A DNA stretch of 22,382 nt. It comes from Strigamia acuminata (lineage: Eukaryota > Arthropoda > Chilopoda > Geophilomorpha > Linotaeniidae). The position numbers were made by a program, and so were the translations under genes. The notes under the pieces were generated by a model that ran no database searches, had not been told where the DNA came from, and saw only the letters and a list, made by a program, of their open reading frames with translations. The stretch lies in NCBI GenBank assembly GCA_949358305.1, contig CASHSZ010000110.1, positions 1 through 22,382 of the forward strand. Direction: 5' to 3'. Every line of letters begins with the position of its first letter. Within the stretch, counting starts at the first letter, position 1. Shown here piece after piece: positions 1 through 10,657 of this stretch.

Positions 1-89
1 GTTTTCGATACGCGCGTTCCTACACGCGATGACGCGCGTGATGCGATGCGGGTGAGTGTGACACGGGTTTTCGAATTGGGCGTCGACGA

Positions 90-940
90 TGATGTTTGTC
101 AACGTGGATAAACGTCCGCAAAGTGCCCGGAACGCAGTTAATTACCGACGAGAATTGAAAATGTAATTGTTTTTGATAAAAAGAAACCCTCGTAACGTTG
201 AAACGATAAAGAGAACGCAAAATTCGGATTCGAATTCAGGTTCGATCCGCGAACTGTCGAGGCGCGACATGCCAAGCGTGGAGGGGAGCGTTTATCGCTC
301 ATAGGTGCCCGATGATCGGAGATGGGTGGGTGATGGGTGGGTGATCGGTACCAGACAGACACAAAACAGAATAAAATCTACCCCCGTACTTCGGTCGTCA
401 CTAAGATTACCTTCGCAGTGACCGACTAGAATAAGAGTTTTGCAAAATATCCGTCGTTTCATATTTTAATTTTGTCTTTCCGGCGTCTCGCGCCATCGCT
501 TTCGACGTGAGTTTGTGTCATTGCGTTCGGTGGATTTGCAAGCGCCTCTAGGTCGATCGAGACCAGACACGCTTACTTCAGAGTAGGGACCACTCCACCA
601 CAAACATTCCGAGGGTATTGGCGCGCAAAAAGGACGGGGTCCTATCTTCTCGCCACGCAGAATACGGGCAGCCAGCATTGGCAGCCCCCAATAACTTGTT
701 CCAAAATAAGATCGAGTTGATTAGATTCCTTCACTCATCCCGTAAATACCGTAAATTTCGTAAATGTCACAATACGTGGTGAAAATGATGCGTCACGTGT
801 CTTATCGCGCATTGGGTCACATTTAAACGCACGTATCGTTAAGGGTGTCGCGTTCATGGTGGTACATTGGTGCCGGGATGTTCAGATACGCGCTCCCGTA
901 CGCTTCCACAGCGTTGGTATTGTTTGGTTATAGCGATTGT
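90..940 (+). repeat. Degenerate ~1 kb repeat unit, copy 1
   Basis: This is the first of about five same-orientation, diverged copies of a non-coding unit in the left quarter. Recognisable blocks in order are: an A block (about 130-320, with GAATTGAAAATGTAATTG then GTTGAAACG); a B block (about 395-470); a C block (about 475-560, a short ...GCGCCATCGC stretch); the GGGCAGCC...GGCAGCCCC hairpin at 666-689 followed by AATAAC; and an E block (about 740-850, GTAAATGTCACAATACGTGG). Counterparts of each block appear in the copies at 3030-5680. No convincing coding frame runs through it. Its class (tandem satellite, LTR-like or other) is unknown. Confidence 0.7.
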
Positions 941-1059
941 TTGTTCCAAATAATTGTGCAAAAACACTAGTTTAATTGTTTATATATTTAATCCTCGGGA
1001 GATGCTGTGCGACCTATACGCCGACCCCAAGCTCGTGATTTTGCTGCGGATTTCGTGGA

Positions 1060-1500
1060 TCTGTCCGGGCTTTTGGGCGCCGGACAAAAAAAAAGTTCGA
1101 TTGGAAATGGGTCCCCGGACGAAGAAAAGAGAAAGGAGTAGACACGCGCGCGTGGGACACCCTGTGGAATAAAAAATACCCATGGAAGACAATGAAAGTT
1201 TAATCCCACAATCGTCGAATCGGTTTCGTGGTTTGCGCTCCAACTGTTAATTAGATTATCGTCGTTGGACCGATTGAAACAAATTGTTTTGTGAAAAATT
1301 TGCAGTTTCAGATTTTAACTTTATCTATCTCCCAGACTTCTTGCCCCATCGCTGTCTACGCTGTCTACGCGAGCCAGGCGACAATATGAGTCCTGAGGTC
1401 CGAGAGCGAGTCTGCATGTCCCAGGGGACGGCATGCGAGTAGCCACTCGTGCGCCCCTTGCCATCGCCAGACATGCTTTCGCCAAAGTATGAACCGTGAC
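1060..1500 (+). repeat. Degenerate repeat unit, copy 2 (partial)
   Basis: The stretch 1100-1365 aligns by eye with 3040-3275. Both contain a CCGG-rich lead, an ACGCGCGCG stretch, then AATGAAAGTTTAATCCC / GATCAAAGTTTAATTTCC, then the B block (TTTCGTGGTTTGCGCTCC, followed by AATTAGATTATC). The hairpin block found in copies 1, 3, 4 and 5 is missing here. The copy therefore seems truncated where the minus-strand gene (1659-2341) and its flanks interrupt the array. Confidence 0.6.
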
Positions 1501-1658
1501 AACTATATTAAAACAATGTTTATTCGATCGAAGGAATCTATACAACAATTATGAGTACACTTGTCAATTTATTTATCTATTTATTTGATAGAATCTTGGT
1601 TGTGGTCACTGTCGGTCACATCGTAACCATCGTCTTCAAGGCCCATCACCCCTTCTCC

Positions 1659-2341
1659 CTACCACTCCTTTTCATCGCCGTTATCATCGAGTCCTTCGTA
1701 ACCACAGCCATCTTCCTCCTCCATCATGTCCACCATGTCCATCTCCATTTCCTTCACCTCCGCCTGCACCGCCTCTAGCTTCTTCCCCACCGACTTCAAC
1801 ACGCACAACGTCTTCGTCTTCTTTTCCCGCCATCTCGCCGCTTTCTCCATTCGCTCCGCAACCACTTTGTCCAGTTGCTCCGCCAACACCTTCTCCATTC
1901 GCTTCGCCATAACCTTCTCCACCACATTCTCCGCCACATTCTCCGCCACATTCTTCACCACATTCTTCACCACATTCTCCATTTTTTCTGTTATCACCGC
2001 CTCGACCCTTGTTGCCAATCTCTCTTCCCGCAGCACCGAAGGTGAAGACGGCGGCGGCAATGATGTCTCTCTTCGCGACTGGAAAGGGAAAGGGAGAAAA
2101 AAAAAAAAGAGAATAAGCAAATAAATAAAACCCAAGACGTGGCGCGTACCCTCTTGATCAGCGTCAGTTTACTCCTTTTCTGCCTGCCTGGACGCTTGGA
2201 CAAAGCGGGATCGAGCGGTACCGACGCGATAGCGGCAGTCGACGACGGCGATGTGGTTCTAGTCCGCGTCGCACGGAGAACGGGCGCCGAGATGGACGAT
2301 GTCTCCCCTTCCCCTTTCACCTTCCATGTTCCTGTCATCAT
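1659..2341 (-). CDS. Basic/coiled-coil protein, two coding exons
   Basis: Coding exons are 2150-2341 (64 codons, from ATG 2339-2341) and 1659-2078 (140 codons with TAG 1659-1661). They are joined through a 71-bp intron with donor AGG|GTACGC and acceptor CCCTTTCCAG in phase 0. The 203-residue product has no family I recognise. In order it has: a Ser/Thr/Pro-rich N-terminus; a basic stretch near residues 50-64 (SKRPGRQKRSK) that could be a nuclear localisation signal; a helix of alternating charged and aliphatic residues (about 85-150), including a 12-bp DNA repeat giving NVVK/NVAE units; and an acidic C-terminus. A second ATG follows the first directly. An acceptor (TTTTTCAG) ends at 2347, five bases before the ATG, so a non-coding first exon is likely; a GTGAGT donor at 2592 fits one. 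AATAAA signals on the minus strand lie in the ATTT tract at about 1567-1587. Length, intron position and domain order resemble the 16818-17379 gene. Confidence 0.7.
1919..1980 (-). repeat. 12-bp minisatellite inside the coiled-coil coding exon
   Basis: Five near-identical 12-bp units (minus strand AATGTGGTGAAG / AATGTGGCGGAG) are in frame and encode NVVK, NVVK, NVAE, NVAE, NVVE. Because the unit is a multiple of three, length changes would keep the frame. Confidence 0.8.
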
Positions 2342-2346
2342 GGTCT

Positions 2347-2592
2347 CTGAAAAAGAAAAAAACGCGATAGATAAAATCAAAAGAAAAAGAAAAAAAAAAA
2401 AACAAAAAAAAAAAAAACAAATGGGTTATTAAATTGAGCTTCATTTTCTGTTAGCAACAATAACCAAACAAACAAATTTTTTCTGCGCGCGCGCTTACGG
2501 ATACAATACGTGCATAATTGGGCGGGAATAATTGACAAATGATACCACAAAACACTTGGCTCATTCGCTCGTTCACTCGCTCGCTCACTCAC
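2347..2592 (-). other. Probable 5'-UTR intron of the 1659-2341 gene
   Basis: On the minus strand this stretch starts with GTGAGTGAGC at 2592 and ends with a long T-rich tract and TTTTTCTTTTTCAG at 2347, just before the start codon. Donor and acceptor are both good matches. Exon 1 would lie upstream of 2592 (about 2593-2700), and no ATG-initiated frame was seen there. This is an inference from splice signals only. Confidence 0.45.
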
Positions 2593-2699
2593 GTTTAACG
2601 AAACGAAACTAAACACGCAACTGCAAACGCAAACTGTCTTTGCCCGGCTCTAGCCCGATTTAAAAATGGCGACAATTGAAACGAAGCTTCGTGCTTCAC

Positions 2700-2790
2700 T
2701 GCAACGTGGTGTCGACGAGAGCGAGGGCGAGAGCGAGAGTGAGAGCGAGAGAAAGCGAGTGAGTGGGTGAGTAAGTAAGTAATCAAGTGG
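2700..2790. repeat. GA-rich simple-sequence tract
   Basis: Around 2712-2790 the plus strand is a GAGCGAGAG / GTGAGTGAGT-type purine-rich simple repeat. It sits in the presumed 5' region of the minus-strand gene. I see no coding feature in it. Confidence 0.6.
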
Positions 2791-3029
2791 AGCATGCGTG
2801 GACTGGCGACGATATTTCCGCAGTCGTTCAATTTGGCGTGGGTTTACAACTCCGCTTATTTGGTCGCTGATCGAGTCGGCACGCACTTTAAACATGTCGA
2901 CGGCAAACAATACACGCGGGAAAAAAAATAACGCTAAGTTGTACGTAAGAAGAGTCTTCATTATGAATAAATGCAAAGGACCGAACCCCGAATATCCGAG
3001 TGTCCACACAACCTATCGTCCACCGGGTC

Positions 3030-3830
3030 TCGGTGTCCGGGTAGAAAGAGGGAGGGGACGTACGCGCGCGTACCGGACATTGCCACTCGGAACAAAAAAT
3101 GTGCATAATAGGGAAAACGATCAAAGTTTAATTTCCTGATCTTGGAGTCGGTTCCGCGATTTGTGTTCCGACCAATAATTAGATTATCCTCGCAGCGACC
3201 TACTGGAACAAAGATTTTGTGGAAAATCCGCCGTTTTATATATTTTTTTTTCTTTTCCGGTTGTCTCGCACCATGTAATCGACGCGAGTTTTTGAGATTG
3301 CGCTCGACCGGACTTTGCGAACATTCTCAGAGCGAGCGTTCCGGGCCCTCGCGGATATCCGGAGGGTTCCGGTGTGCGGCATCGGTTTGATTGCGCTCGT
3401 TTTATTCTGCGTCGTCACTGGCCAGACGCGAATGGTCGGAGGGTCGCGTTCGCGACAAATAGGGGCAGTTGGCGCCGACGAGCGCCGGCAGCCCCGACAC
3501 ATTGTTTCAAATAAAGCTCCTGTCGAGTTGATTCGATTCGATTCGTATCGTGTTAATTTATCTCTGCGATCTACGCGGTGGAAACAATGCCCCGCTCTTC
3601 TACCCCGTATTGCGCGCCTCATCGCGCATTAGATCGCATTTAAACGCGCGTACAATTAAGGGTGACGCGATCACGCCGCTAAATCGACGCACACTTTACT
3701 CACGGATGCGCACCGGCACTGAAACGTCCAGAAACAAGCTTCTACACGTTTCTACGGCGTCGGCATTGTTTATTTATTTGTTTATTCGTTTACTTATTTA
3801 TTAATTCATCTATTCAGACCTCGTGGTGTG
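3030..3830 (+). repeat. Degenerate repeat unit, copy 3
   Basis: This is the most complete copy. B block at about 3145-3205, C block at about 3255-3290, then CTCGCGGATATCCGGAGGG at about 3347 (also at about 4990), the extended hairpin 3462-3495 followed by CAAATAAAGC, E block at about 3575-3660, and F block ending CGGCATTGTTTATTTATTTG near 3780. It is most similar to copy 5, so copies 3 and 5 form one subfamily. Confidence 0.8.
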
Positions 3831-3839
3831 CAAATTGCG

Positions 3840-4620
3840 GAAAGGTCCACTCATTTTTAGCGTTACGGCGGCCTGTGTATTGGTCCCGTGTTCGCAATTC
3901 TGACTTGAACGCAGCCAGTCGACCGAGACCCGACGTCAAATTCGATAGCAACGCGTCGGAATGCAAATAACTATCGACGAAAATTAAAAGTATAATTGTT
4001 TAATAAAAGGAAACTGACGTAATGTTGAAACGCTAAAAAATACGTAAAATTAAGATTCAAATTCGGGTTCGATCCAGGTCAGATTAAGTCAGATCAGATC
4101 AGATCCACGAACTCTCGAGGCGCGACATGTTTATCGCTTAAAGATACCTGGCGATCGACGATGGGCGGACGACTGGAGTTCGATTTCCCGACCATGGGAT
4201 CAGTTTCGCGGTTCGTGCTCCATTGTTTAATGAGATTATCTTCGTTGGGGTCGATCCCAACAAAAAAATTGAAAATAAATTACATTTTACATTTTAGAAC
4301 TGGCTTCCGGACGCCTCGCACCATCCCCGGCGACGCAGTTGTTGTCGTTGGATTCGACCGACTCTGCGGACATTTTCAAACCCAGACCAGACACACTTGT
4401 TTCGAACAAGGAGCCATCAAGCGCTGAGCGCTTAAACGGACCTGTTTCGTCCTTTTTGTGTCTCAATACCCTCGGGGTGTTCGTGGTGGAGTAGATGTCA
4501 TTTATGCGTTGTAAAAAGTGTTTTCTCTATTGCATCGGCATACGGGCATACGGGGCAGCTGGTGACGGCAGCCCCAATAAATTTGTTCCAAAAATAAGTT
4601 CCCGTCGAGTCGTGTCGATT
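3840..4620 (+). repeat. Degenerate repeat unit, copy 4
   Basis: It starts with the A block (about 3900-4160; GAACGCAGCCAGTCGACCGA, GCAACGCGTCGGAATGC), then B (about 4200-4250), C (about 4310-4330) and the short hairpin 4552-4575 followed at once by AATAAA. B-to-B distance from copy 3 is about 1050 bp, which sets the period. An internal block at 4449-4491 is inverted relative to copy 1. Confidence 0.75.
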
Positions 4621-4869
4621 TCTCTTTCTCTCTCTCTCTGGTCCGCCGTGATTGCGCTTCATTGCGCTAAATTGCCGCCAGAACGCGCTACCGTCGCATC
4701 AGGCGAACATTTTTGGCGTCCATTAAAGGACGCAGATTACGGGTCACGTGAACGGGCGTCAAATCCCGCGCGCAAACGATCGTGTCGAGTTAAATAAAAG
4801 AATAGAAATCGGTGACAAGTGTTGCGCGAAACGAGGCCACGAACGCCTCTATTGGTTTACGATTTTATT

Positions 4870-5680
4870 TTCATCCCATTGTACTCGACGCGCCAGCGTA
4901 GGAGAAGTGAGTTTTCGTCACTACGTTCGATGGATTTACAAACAAACAGACAAACAAACAAACAAACGGTTTCAGACCGTTCCGGGTCCTCGCGGATATC
5001 CGGAGGGTTCCGGTGGTGGATTTGTCTCATCACTTTTAATCTATCCTGTGTTGTCATCGGCCAAACCAGTGCCGGTTTGCACGGTACAAAGGGTCGTGCA
5101 AAGGGTCGCATTCGCGGCAAATAGGGGCAGCTGGTGTCGACGGACGAGCGCCGGCAGCCCCGACAAATTGTTCCAAAAAAAGCTCCTGTCGGGTTGATTC
5201 GATTCGATTCGACTCGTGTTAATTTATCCCTGCGACCCGCCCCCGTAAATGTCGTAATACGCGGTGGAAACGATGCCCGCTCTTCTACCCCGCATTGCGC
5301 GCCTCGTCGCGCACTAGGCCGCGTTCAAACGCGCGTACTATTAACGGGTGACGCGATCTCGCCGGTAAGTCGACATGCGCTTTACTCACGAATGCGCGTC
5401 GGCACCGAAACGTTCGGAAACATGCTTCCGCAGTGTCGGCATTGTTCATTTATTAAATTATTTGTTTATTCATTTATTTAAACTCCGTGGTTGATTGATG
5501 GGCGTGTGGATTTCGCGATTTGCGTTGGCCCTGTGTTCACAGTTTTGATTGATTTGAACGCAGCCAATCGAACGAGACCCGACATCAATCTCGATAGCGA
5601 CGCGTCGGAACGCAAAGAACTGCTCACCGAGAATTGAAAGTGTAATTGTAAAACAAATAATCAACAAATAATCAATGTGG
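4870..5680 (+). repeat. Degenerate repeat unit, copy 5, plus following A block
   Basis: It contains GTTCCGGGTCCTCGCGG at about 4980, the extended hairpin 5124-5161, a GATTCGATTCGATTCG run, an E block with CGTAAATGTCGTAATACGCG, an F block ending GTCGGCATTGTTCATTTATT, and then the A block (about 5550-5660) of a further unit. The array ends near 5690, where AT-rich sequence with a (CAA)n run at about 5730-5755 begins. Confidence 0.8.
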
Positions 5681-5837
5681 AACAATCATCGTGTAATATT
5701 TTATTAATAAATTGTATTTTGAAAAAAAAAACAACAACAACAACAACAACGACAACTAATTTATCTTTCGATGCGAGTAAATTACAAACTTTGTCTTTGA
5801 GTTTTAGTCACCCCAAAAGTTGAATCAAATTTTCAAT

Positions 5838-6059
5838 TTAATTATTAATTCCATCTATCCGTCTGCCTGTCTTCTCCTTGCAGCACCCCGGGTCCGCAGC
5901 GATGGGACGCGCGCCGTCGACGAGCGTGTACGTGCTGAGCGGCCCATTGCCCGGCATCGCAACGGAGCATTTCGAGCGACCAGACTCGGTGTCGTCGTAG
6001 AGGAGACACAGACTGCACGTCCTTCTCGTTGACGCACCAGGAGCTGATACCATCGTCCA
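5838..6059 (-). CDS. Candidate orphan coding exon, strand uncertain
   Basis: This GC-rich island lies in AT-rich surroundings. On the minus strand an acceptor-like TTGCCTCCTAG ends at 6060, and one frame is open for 74 codons to TAA (5838-5840), with Cys-rich segments such as TCSLCLLYDD and DPGCCKEK. A (GATT)n run lies upstream on that strand, as in the intron of the 14740-15369 gene. However, the plus strand also has a very good acceptor (CTTCTCCTTGCAG, ending about 5883) followed by 38 open codons. On the minus strand a second frame also looks protein-like in its first half, which could mean a frameshifted pseudogene. No family recognised. Confidence 0.3.
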   Translation of the reverse strand, partial: WTMVSAPGASTRRTCSLCLLYDDTESGRSKCSVAMPGNGPLSTYTLVDGARPIAADPGCCKEKTGRRIDGINN

Positions 6060-7380
6060 CTAGGAGGCAACACGCCACGTCTAGGTTGCAATTAATCAAT
6101 CAATCAATCAATCAATCAATCAGTTTAACAAAATCCTGCAATCATAAAACGTCTGGTTAAAATTCAAATATTTATACATTTTCTGATTATATTTCACCCA
6201 TCCAACAACTCGTTTCGTTCCAGGTGTCGCGAAACACTCGATTTTATATCTAGTCGGTCACTTGTTTTTCTTCCACCTGAAATTCAAGATAAATTAATTC
6301 AATTCGTTCAAACCAAATAAATCAACTCGTATTAAAAAGATTCGATCCGCACTATTTCACTCGGTTTAACATCGTTAACCTGTATGAAAAATAGAAATAA
6401 AGTCATAAATCAGTTTTTTTCTACATGCACCGGTAGTTTCGATGGATGAACGGTCCTTCAGCAATGTTGTGCGAAAAACGATGCACGCAAATTCGTTGAA
6501 TTTCCTCCAGATTCCGTAACACCAATTCGAGTGGCCTTATATGTATGCGCGCGCGAGTATGTATGTGTGTGTGTCAACACGCGAGAACGACGCGAGGACT
6601 CCGTGTGACATCTGTCGCGAGCAACCGAGAATGACACGTAGCAAACCGTCTGCACATCGTGTTTCCTGCAAAAATGAGAACGATCTGTTTTTAATACGCT
6701 GTCAGAAGTATGTGACGTGAAAAGAACTCATCTAATTGCCCTTCCTTTCCTATTTTCCACTCTCTGTCGCTTCGTTGTCGACAAATGCGTCCTCGTTGTC
6801 CCTTTCTATTTCCAATATAATCGTGAGAGGACCGTGGTGCGTCCTATTCTCTTCCCGATGGACCCGCGCTAATGTCCTAGAAAAAATGTACACTCTTCAG
6901 TTTATTTCCTCGGGATTTATTTGAACTCAGGCATCCGAATTTTACTCACCTGTTGTGCTTGTTTTCGCGGCTTTTTTTCCTCCCGGGCTCCGTCCTAGTT
7001 TGTCGACTCGCGCGACCCGGCTCACTCACTCCTCCGCACGGTTATACGCGCCCGTCGAATCTCTGCTGGAGATACTAATGTTTGCAAAAATTTAAAGCAA
7101 AGCTCGCACGTTCTTCTTACCTTCCTGCTTGGTTTAGACGTCTCGCGTTATGTTATTTGTCTCCATCCGCTGACGCTTATTTCTCGTCGTTTCCAACGGC
7201 GGCCATTGCTTTCGTTGCGAATCTTCTCTGTTTTCGGGTTTTATCAATTCCCGTCCCGAACTGCTCCCGTCAACATCGCTTTTAGACAGTTTGTGCCCGT
7301 TTAGACTATCGATTCGAATAAATGTCCATTAGTTCCTATCAGTTAATCGAAGCTAGTTAGGTCGTTTTCACGACCCGATG
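6060..7380. other. Non-coding or decayed stretch with minus-strand splice-like signals
   Basis: No long convincing coding frame was found. Minus-strand signals include a strong donor ACAG|GTGAGT with its exon edge at 6950, a donor GGAAG|GTAAGA near 7120, and acceptors TTTTTTCTAG near 6880 and CATTTTTGCAG near 6670. One short frame after the 6880 acceptor is open for about 39 codons, but no complete frame with an ATG links these pieces. It may be a decayed gene, a non-coding transcript or chance. Confidence 0.3.
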
Positions 7381-7589
7381 TCACTCAAACGGATTTATTA
7401 GCGCCTCTCTACCGTTTTTTGCCCGTTTCAATCGAGTTTTAGTGTTACCCACTTCTCCCGATGTTCTTCGTCTTTGAAGAATTTACTTATTGTTTACTCT
7501 ATTCGTCGATAATAAACAGTCAAACTTAAACACCGCCCAGTCTCTCGTCGCACGCCGGACCAACCGGATGTTACACCTGCATTATTAAA

Positions 7590-7594
7590 ATAGA

Positions 7595-7642
<48 letters not shown>

Positions 7643-7800
7643 ACAAACAACGCCATCTATTGGGCGTGAATGCAACACACGATTCCACGGGGTTCCCATT
7701 GAATTTATTTACGTGGCCGCGCGTAGATAGTAAATAAATGAATAAATAGATAAATAAATAAATAAATAAATACATATATAATATATATTATATATACGCA
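7590..7800. repeat. Two (AAAT)n arrays and a 22-bp AT palindrome
   Basis: (AAAT)n runs occupy about 7596-7643 and 7732-7770, and a perfect AT-only palindrome occupies 7774-7795. By the strand rule seen in the real genes here (ATTT on the sense strand), AAAT on plus would suggest a minus-strand transcript. Nothing else in 7800-8200 was recognised beyond the probable upstream region of the 8211 gene. Confidence 0.85.
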
Positions 7801-8210
7801 ATGTTCTCTCCATTCGAGTAAACTTGTACTTTTATTGCCCTTTTGCACATGTGGCGTTGCCTCCGGTCAACGTTTTTGACCCACGATAAAAACTCCAAAA
7901 TAAACAAATAAGTAAAGGGGACAAAAACCCGAACTTGTTGGTTTGTTTAAACGCGACTGGAGTGAAGTGGGCATCACAGCACCCCGCTCACGATCGCGCG
8001 CTCGAAATTATAACGGAGCCCAAAATATTATCGTCTGACCCAAAATTGTTTCGTTTTTAATTAAAAAACGATCACATAGCCGACTCCAAAACCAAAACAT
8101 CGTAGCTCTTAAAAACGGATGTAAATCGGAGACTTTGAATCAAAATCATTCGCGGAATCGCCAACAGGTGTCGCGTCAACAAACTGGTAGCGAGCATACA
8201 TGAACTGGAA

Positions 8211-10626
8211 ATGGAAGCGGGAAGTTTATGCTCGGTCGCGTCTCCGCAGGTAAATTTGGGCGGCTTTTACGAATTTTTGCGATATTTTTGTCAATGAATC
8301 GCGTCCGTGGTCGTACGTGTGCACACGTGTGGTCGTCGAACAACGCACATGGATTTTTTGTGTTTGGTCGCGGGAGTGTACGTGAGTGAGCGTTTGCGGT
8401 GTAACGTGGATGATTTTTACCCGATCGACGGCGAACGAGGTTTATTAAAATTAGACGAATGTATACATTTTTTATTTATTGATTTATATATGCACACGTG
8501 TATACCGTATTGGTCCACTCGTTGCCACGCACCGTCGTCGAGCACGGATTTGTGGTCGTTTTCAAATCGCGCGTTTAGAGCGGAATATGCCGACACAAAC
8601 GAAAAATGTTTTTATTTTTATTTTTATTTTTTATTTTCTCTCCCTTACAGACATCCGACGCAAACAAAGAGACGGAAGGTGGGAAGATGGAAAATGAAAA
8701 ATTAGAAACCGAGGAGGGGTCAACCGAAGTTGCAACCACGATGACGGTGAGTGGAAAAATTGTCTCACGATTAACAATATTATTATTATTATTATTATTG
8801 ATGAAAAATAGATAAACAAACACATAAATAAATAAATATTTCTGCCTAATTCGCGAAATAAAAATAGAAAATAATTTATTTATTTCCGCGCGGACATTAA
8901 AAATTGATTCATATCACGTGTAAAAATTTCATTTTTTTAAATTTAATTTTTTTGTCCCATTTATGCGCGATCTCTTATCTGTGCCAATTTTAAGCAATGA
9001 CAAACGGTCCCGATTCTCCAACCATTTAACAGCATCGAATGCCAATTGCAAAGTAGTGATCAAATTTTTCTTCCGACAATTAAATCTGAGATCCGTGGAG
9101 AGGGGCCACGTCGGGATAGGAATAAATTCTAATATCCGCGTGGAAATGGGCACGGTCCGGGGTACGGACCCGCTATTTTCCATTTTTCTAAACTTTCTTT
9201 GTTTTATTTTATTTTATTTATTTATTTTTTAAACGCTGATTTATTCATACACATTCGTATCGTTCCAGGACACAGAACCGCACGTGGACGAGAGGTTGGT
9301 CACTGTGGAAGCGTCGACGGCGGTGAGTGAAAGAATTGGCCCATAATCAAAATTAATTTTGCGAGGATAAGCTTTCGTTGCTGGTTCTGGCGCGATCGAC
9401 GCAATTGTGACCCATTCTCCCATGTTTGTGCGCGCGAAAATACGCGAACACGCGCGTCCAATTTTTTGTCGTTTGACGCCCCGCGTCTCGATTTGTTTTA
9501 CGTGTCCGCTCCCTTCCCTCCCCCCCCCATCCCCCCCCCCCCTTTTTTTTTTTCTTTTAATTGATTTTTCTTTTTCTTTTTCTATTTTTATTCATTTTTT
9601 TATTTTTATTTTTATTTTTTTGTTTTTATTTTTATTTTTTTATTTATTATATTTGCTCGTTTTTAATCAGGCCACAATGGACACATCTCGACGACGTCCA
9701 GTGGAGTCGATTCTGGACGACTCGCAATCGCAACCAACAGAGCCGATGCTGGAGGAATCCCAAGACACGGAATTCAGCGAGTCTCAACCCTCCGAGTCCA
9801 GGGTGGTGTTGTACCACGAAAGGCTGGTGGAGAGGGTGGTGGAGAGGCGGGTGGATAGGCTGACAGAGAGGCGGGCAATAATGGAGGCCATCGTTGGAGA
9901 TGCAGGGACGGTGAGTGAATTAGAATTAGAAAAATAGAAATTATATACCGTATATCTCCAAATAGTGCATCCACACGCTATCTGGGGACAAATTTTCTCA
10001 TGTGTACGATCAGAGGCCCGCGCGCGTTATTCGTGAACTAAAATTGTCCCACCGAAGACACGTGTACAAATCGAGGATACCGTTTATCTGTAAATAGCGC
10101 ACCCGTGCGCTATTTAAAAATAAATGGTCCCGCGCGCTATTAAAGACCCGCAGAGTAATCACAGATATACTGTATACAGTATATGCATTTTTTTTTCTGT
10201 TTTGTTTCTTTTTCTTTTCAATCCGTTTGAATATTCACATTTGTTTGTTTCCTGTCAGGCCGCGTCCGAAGTCATGTCGACCGTCTTGTTTCGAGTCGCA
10301 CAATGCATCGCGTCGTCTTCCGGGGCACCGGACCATGAACCCGCAACTGCAACGGTAGGCTAAAGAATCAAAGTCGAGTTTACAAGAGTGTTCTTGACTC
10401 TCATGTTTCCGACACGATCGGCGCAGACGAAATGTGAAAACGACCAACCAACGCGCGTCATCTCGAGTTAGGCGCGCACATCAAATGCGTGCTCTTTACC
10501 GACACATTTAACGTCAGGGTCTATTTAAATTTAATTCATTTATTGGTTAATTTTTTCCTTTTCTTTTTTTTTACTACAAGTTAGTCATTTTAATTGTGGG
10601 CGTCTTTTTGGCCCCCTTTTTTATTT

Positions 10627-10657
<31 letters not shown>

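Noticed and set aside
1726-2124. Plus-strand Ser/Thr/Phe-rich open frame
   Set aside because: It is the antisense of the minus-strand coiled-coil exon, which has proper splice sites, a matching paralogue and a poly(A) signal.
90-5680. LTR retrotransposon or Polinton/Maverick remnants in the left block
   Set aside because: No protease, polymerase, integrase, capsid or ATPase motifs were found. The AATAAA motifs after the hairpins alone do not show LTRs.
7596-7643. CRISPR-like regular repeats
   Set aside because: Regular short repeats here and elsewhere are tetranucleotide microsatellites without spacers, in a eukaryotic context.
8307-8640. Open frame inside intron 1 of the 13-exon gene as an alternative first exon
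   Set aside because: It reads straight through the T-rich tract and the splice acceptor at 8650 into the next exon in a different frame, so it does not join cleanly. A small extra exon here cannot be excluded.
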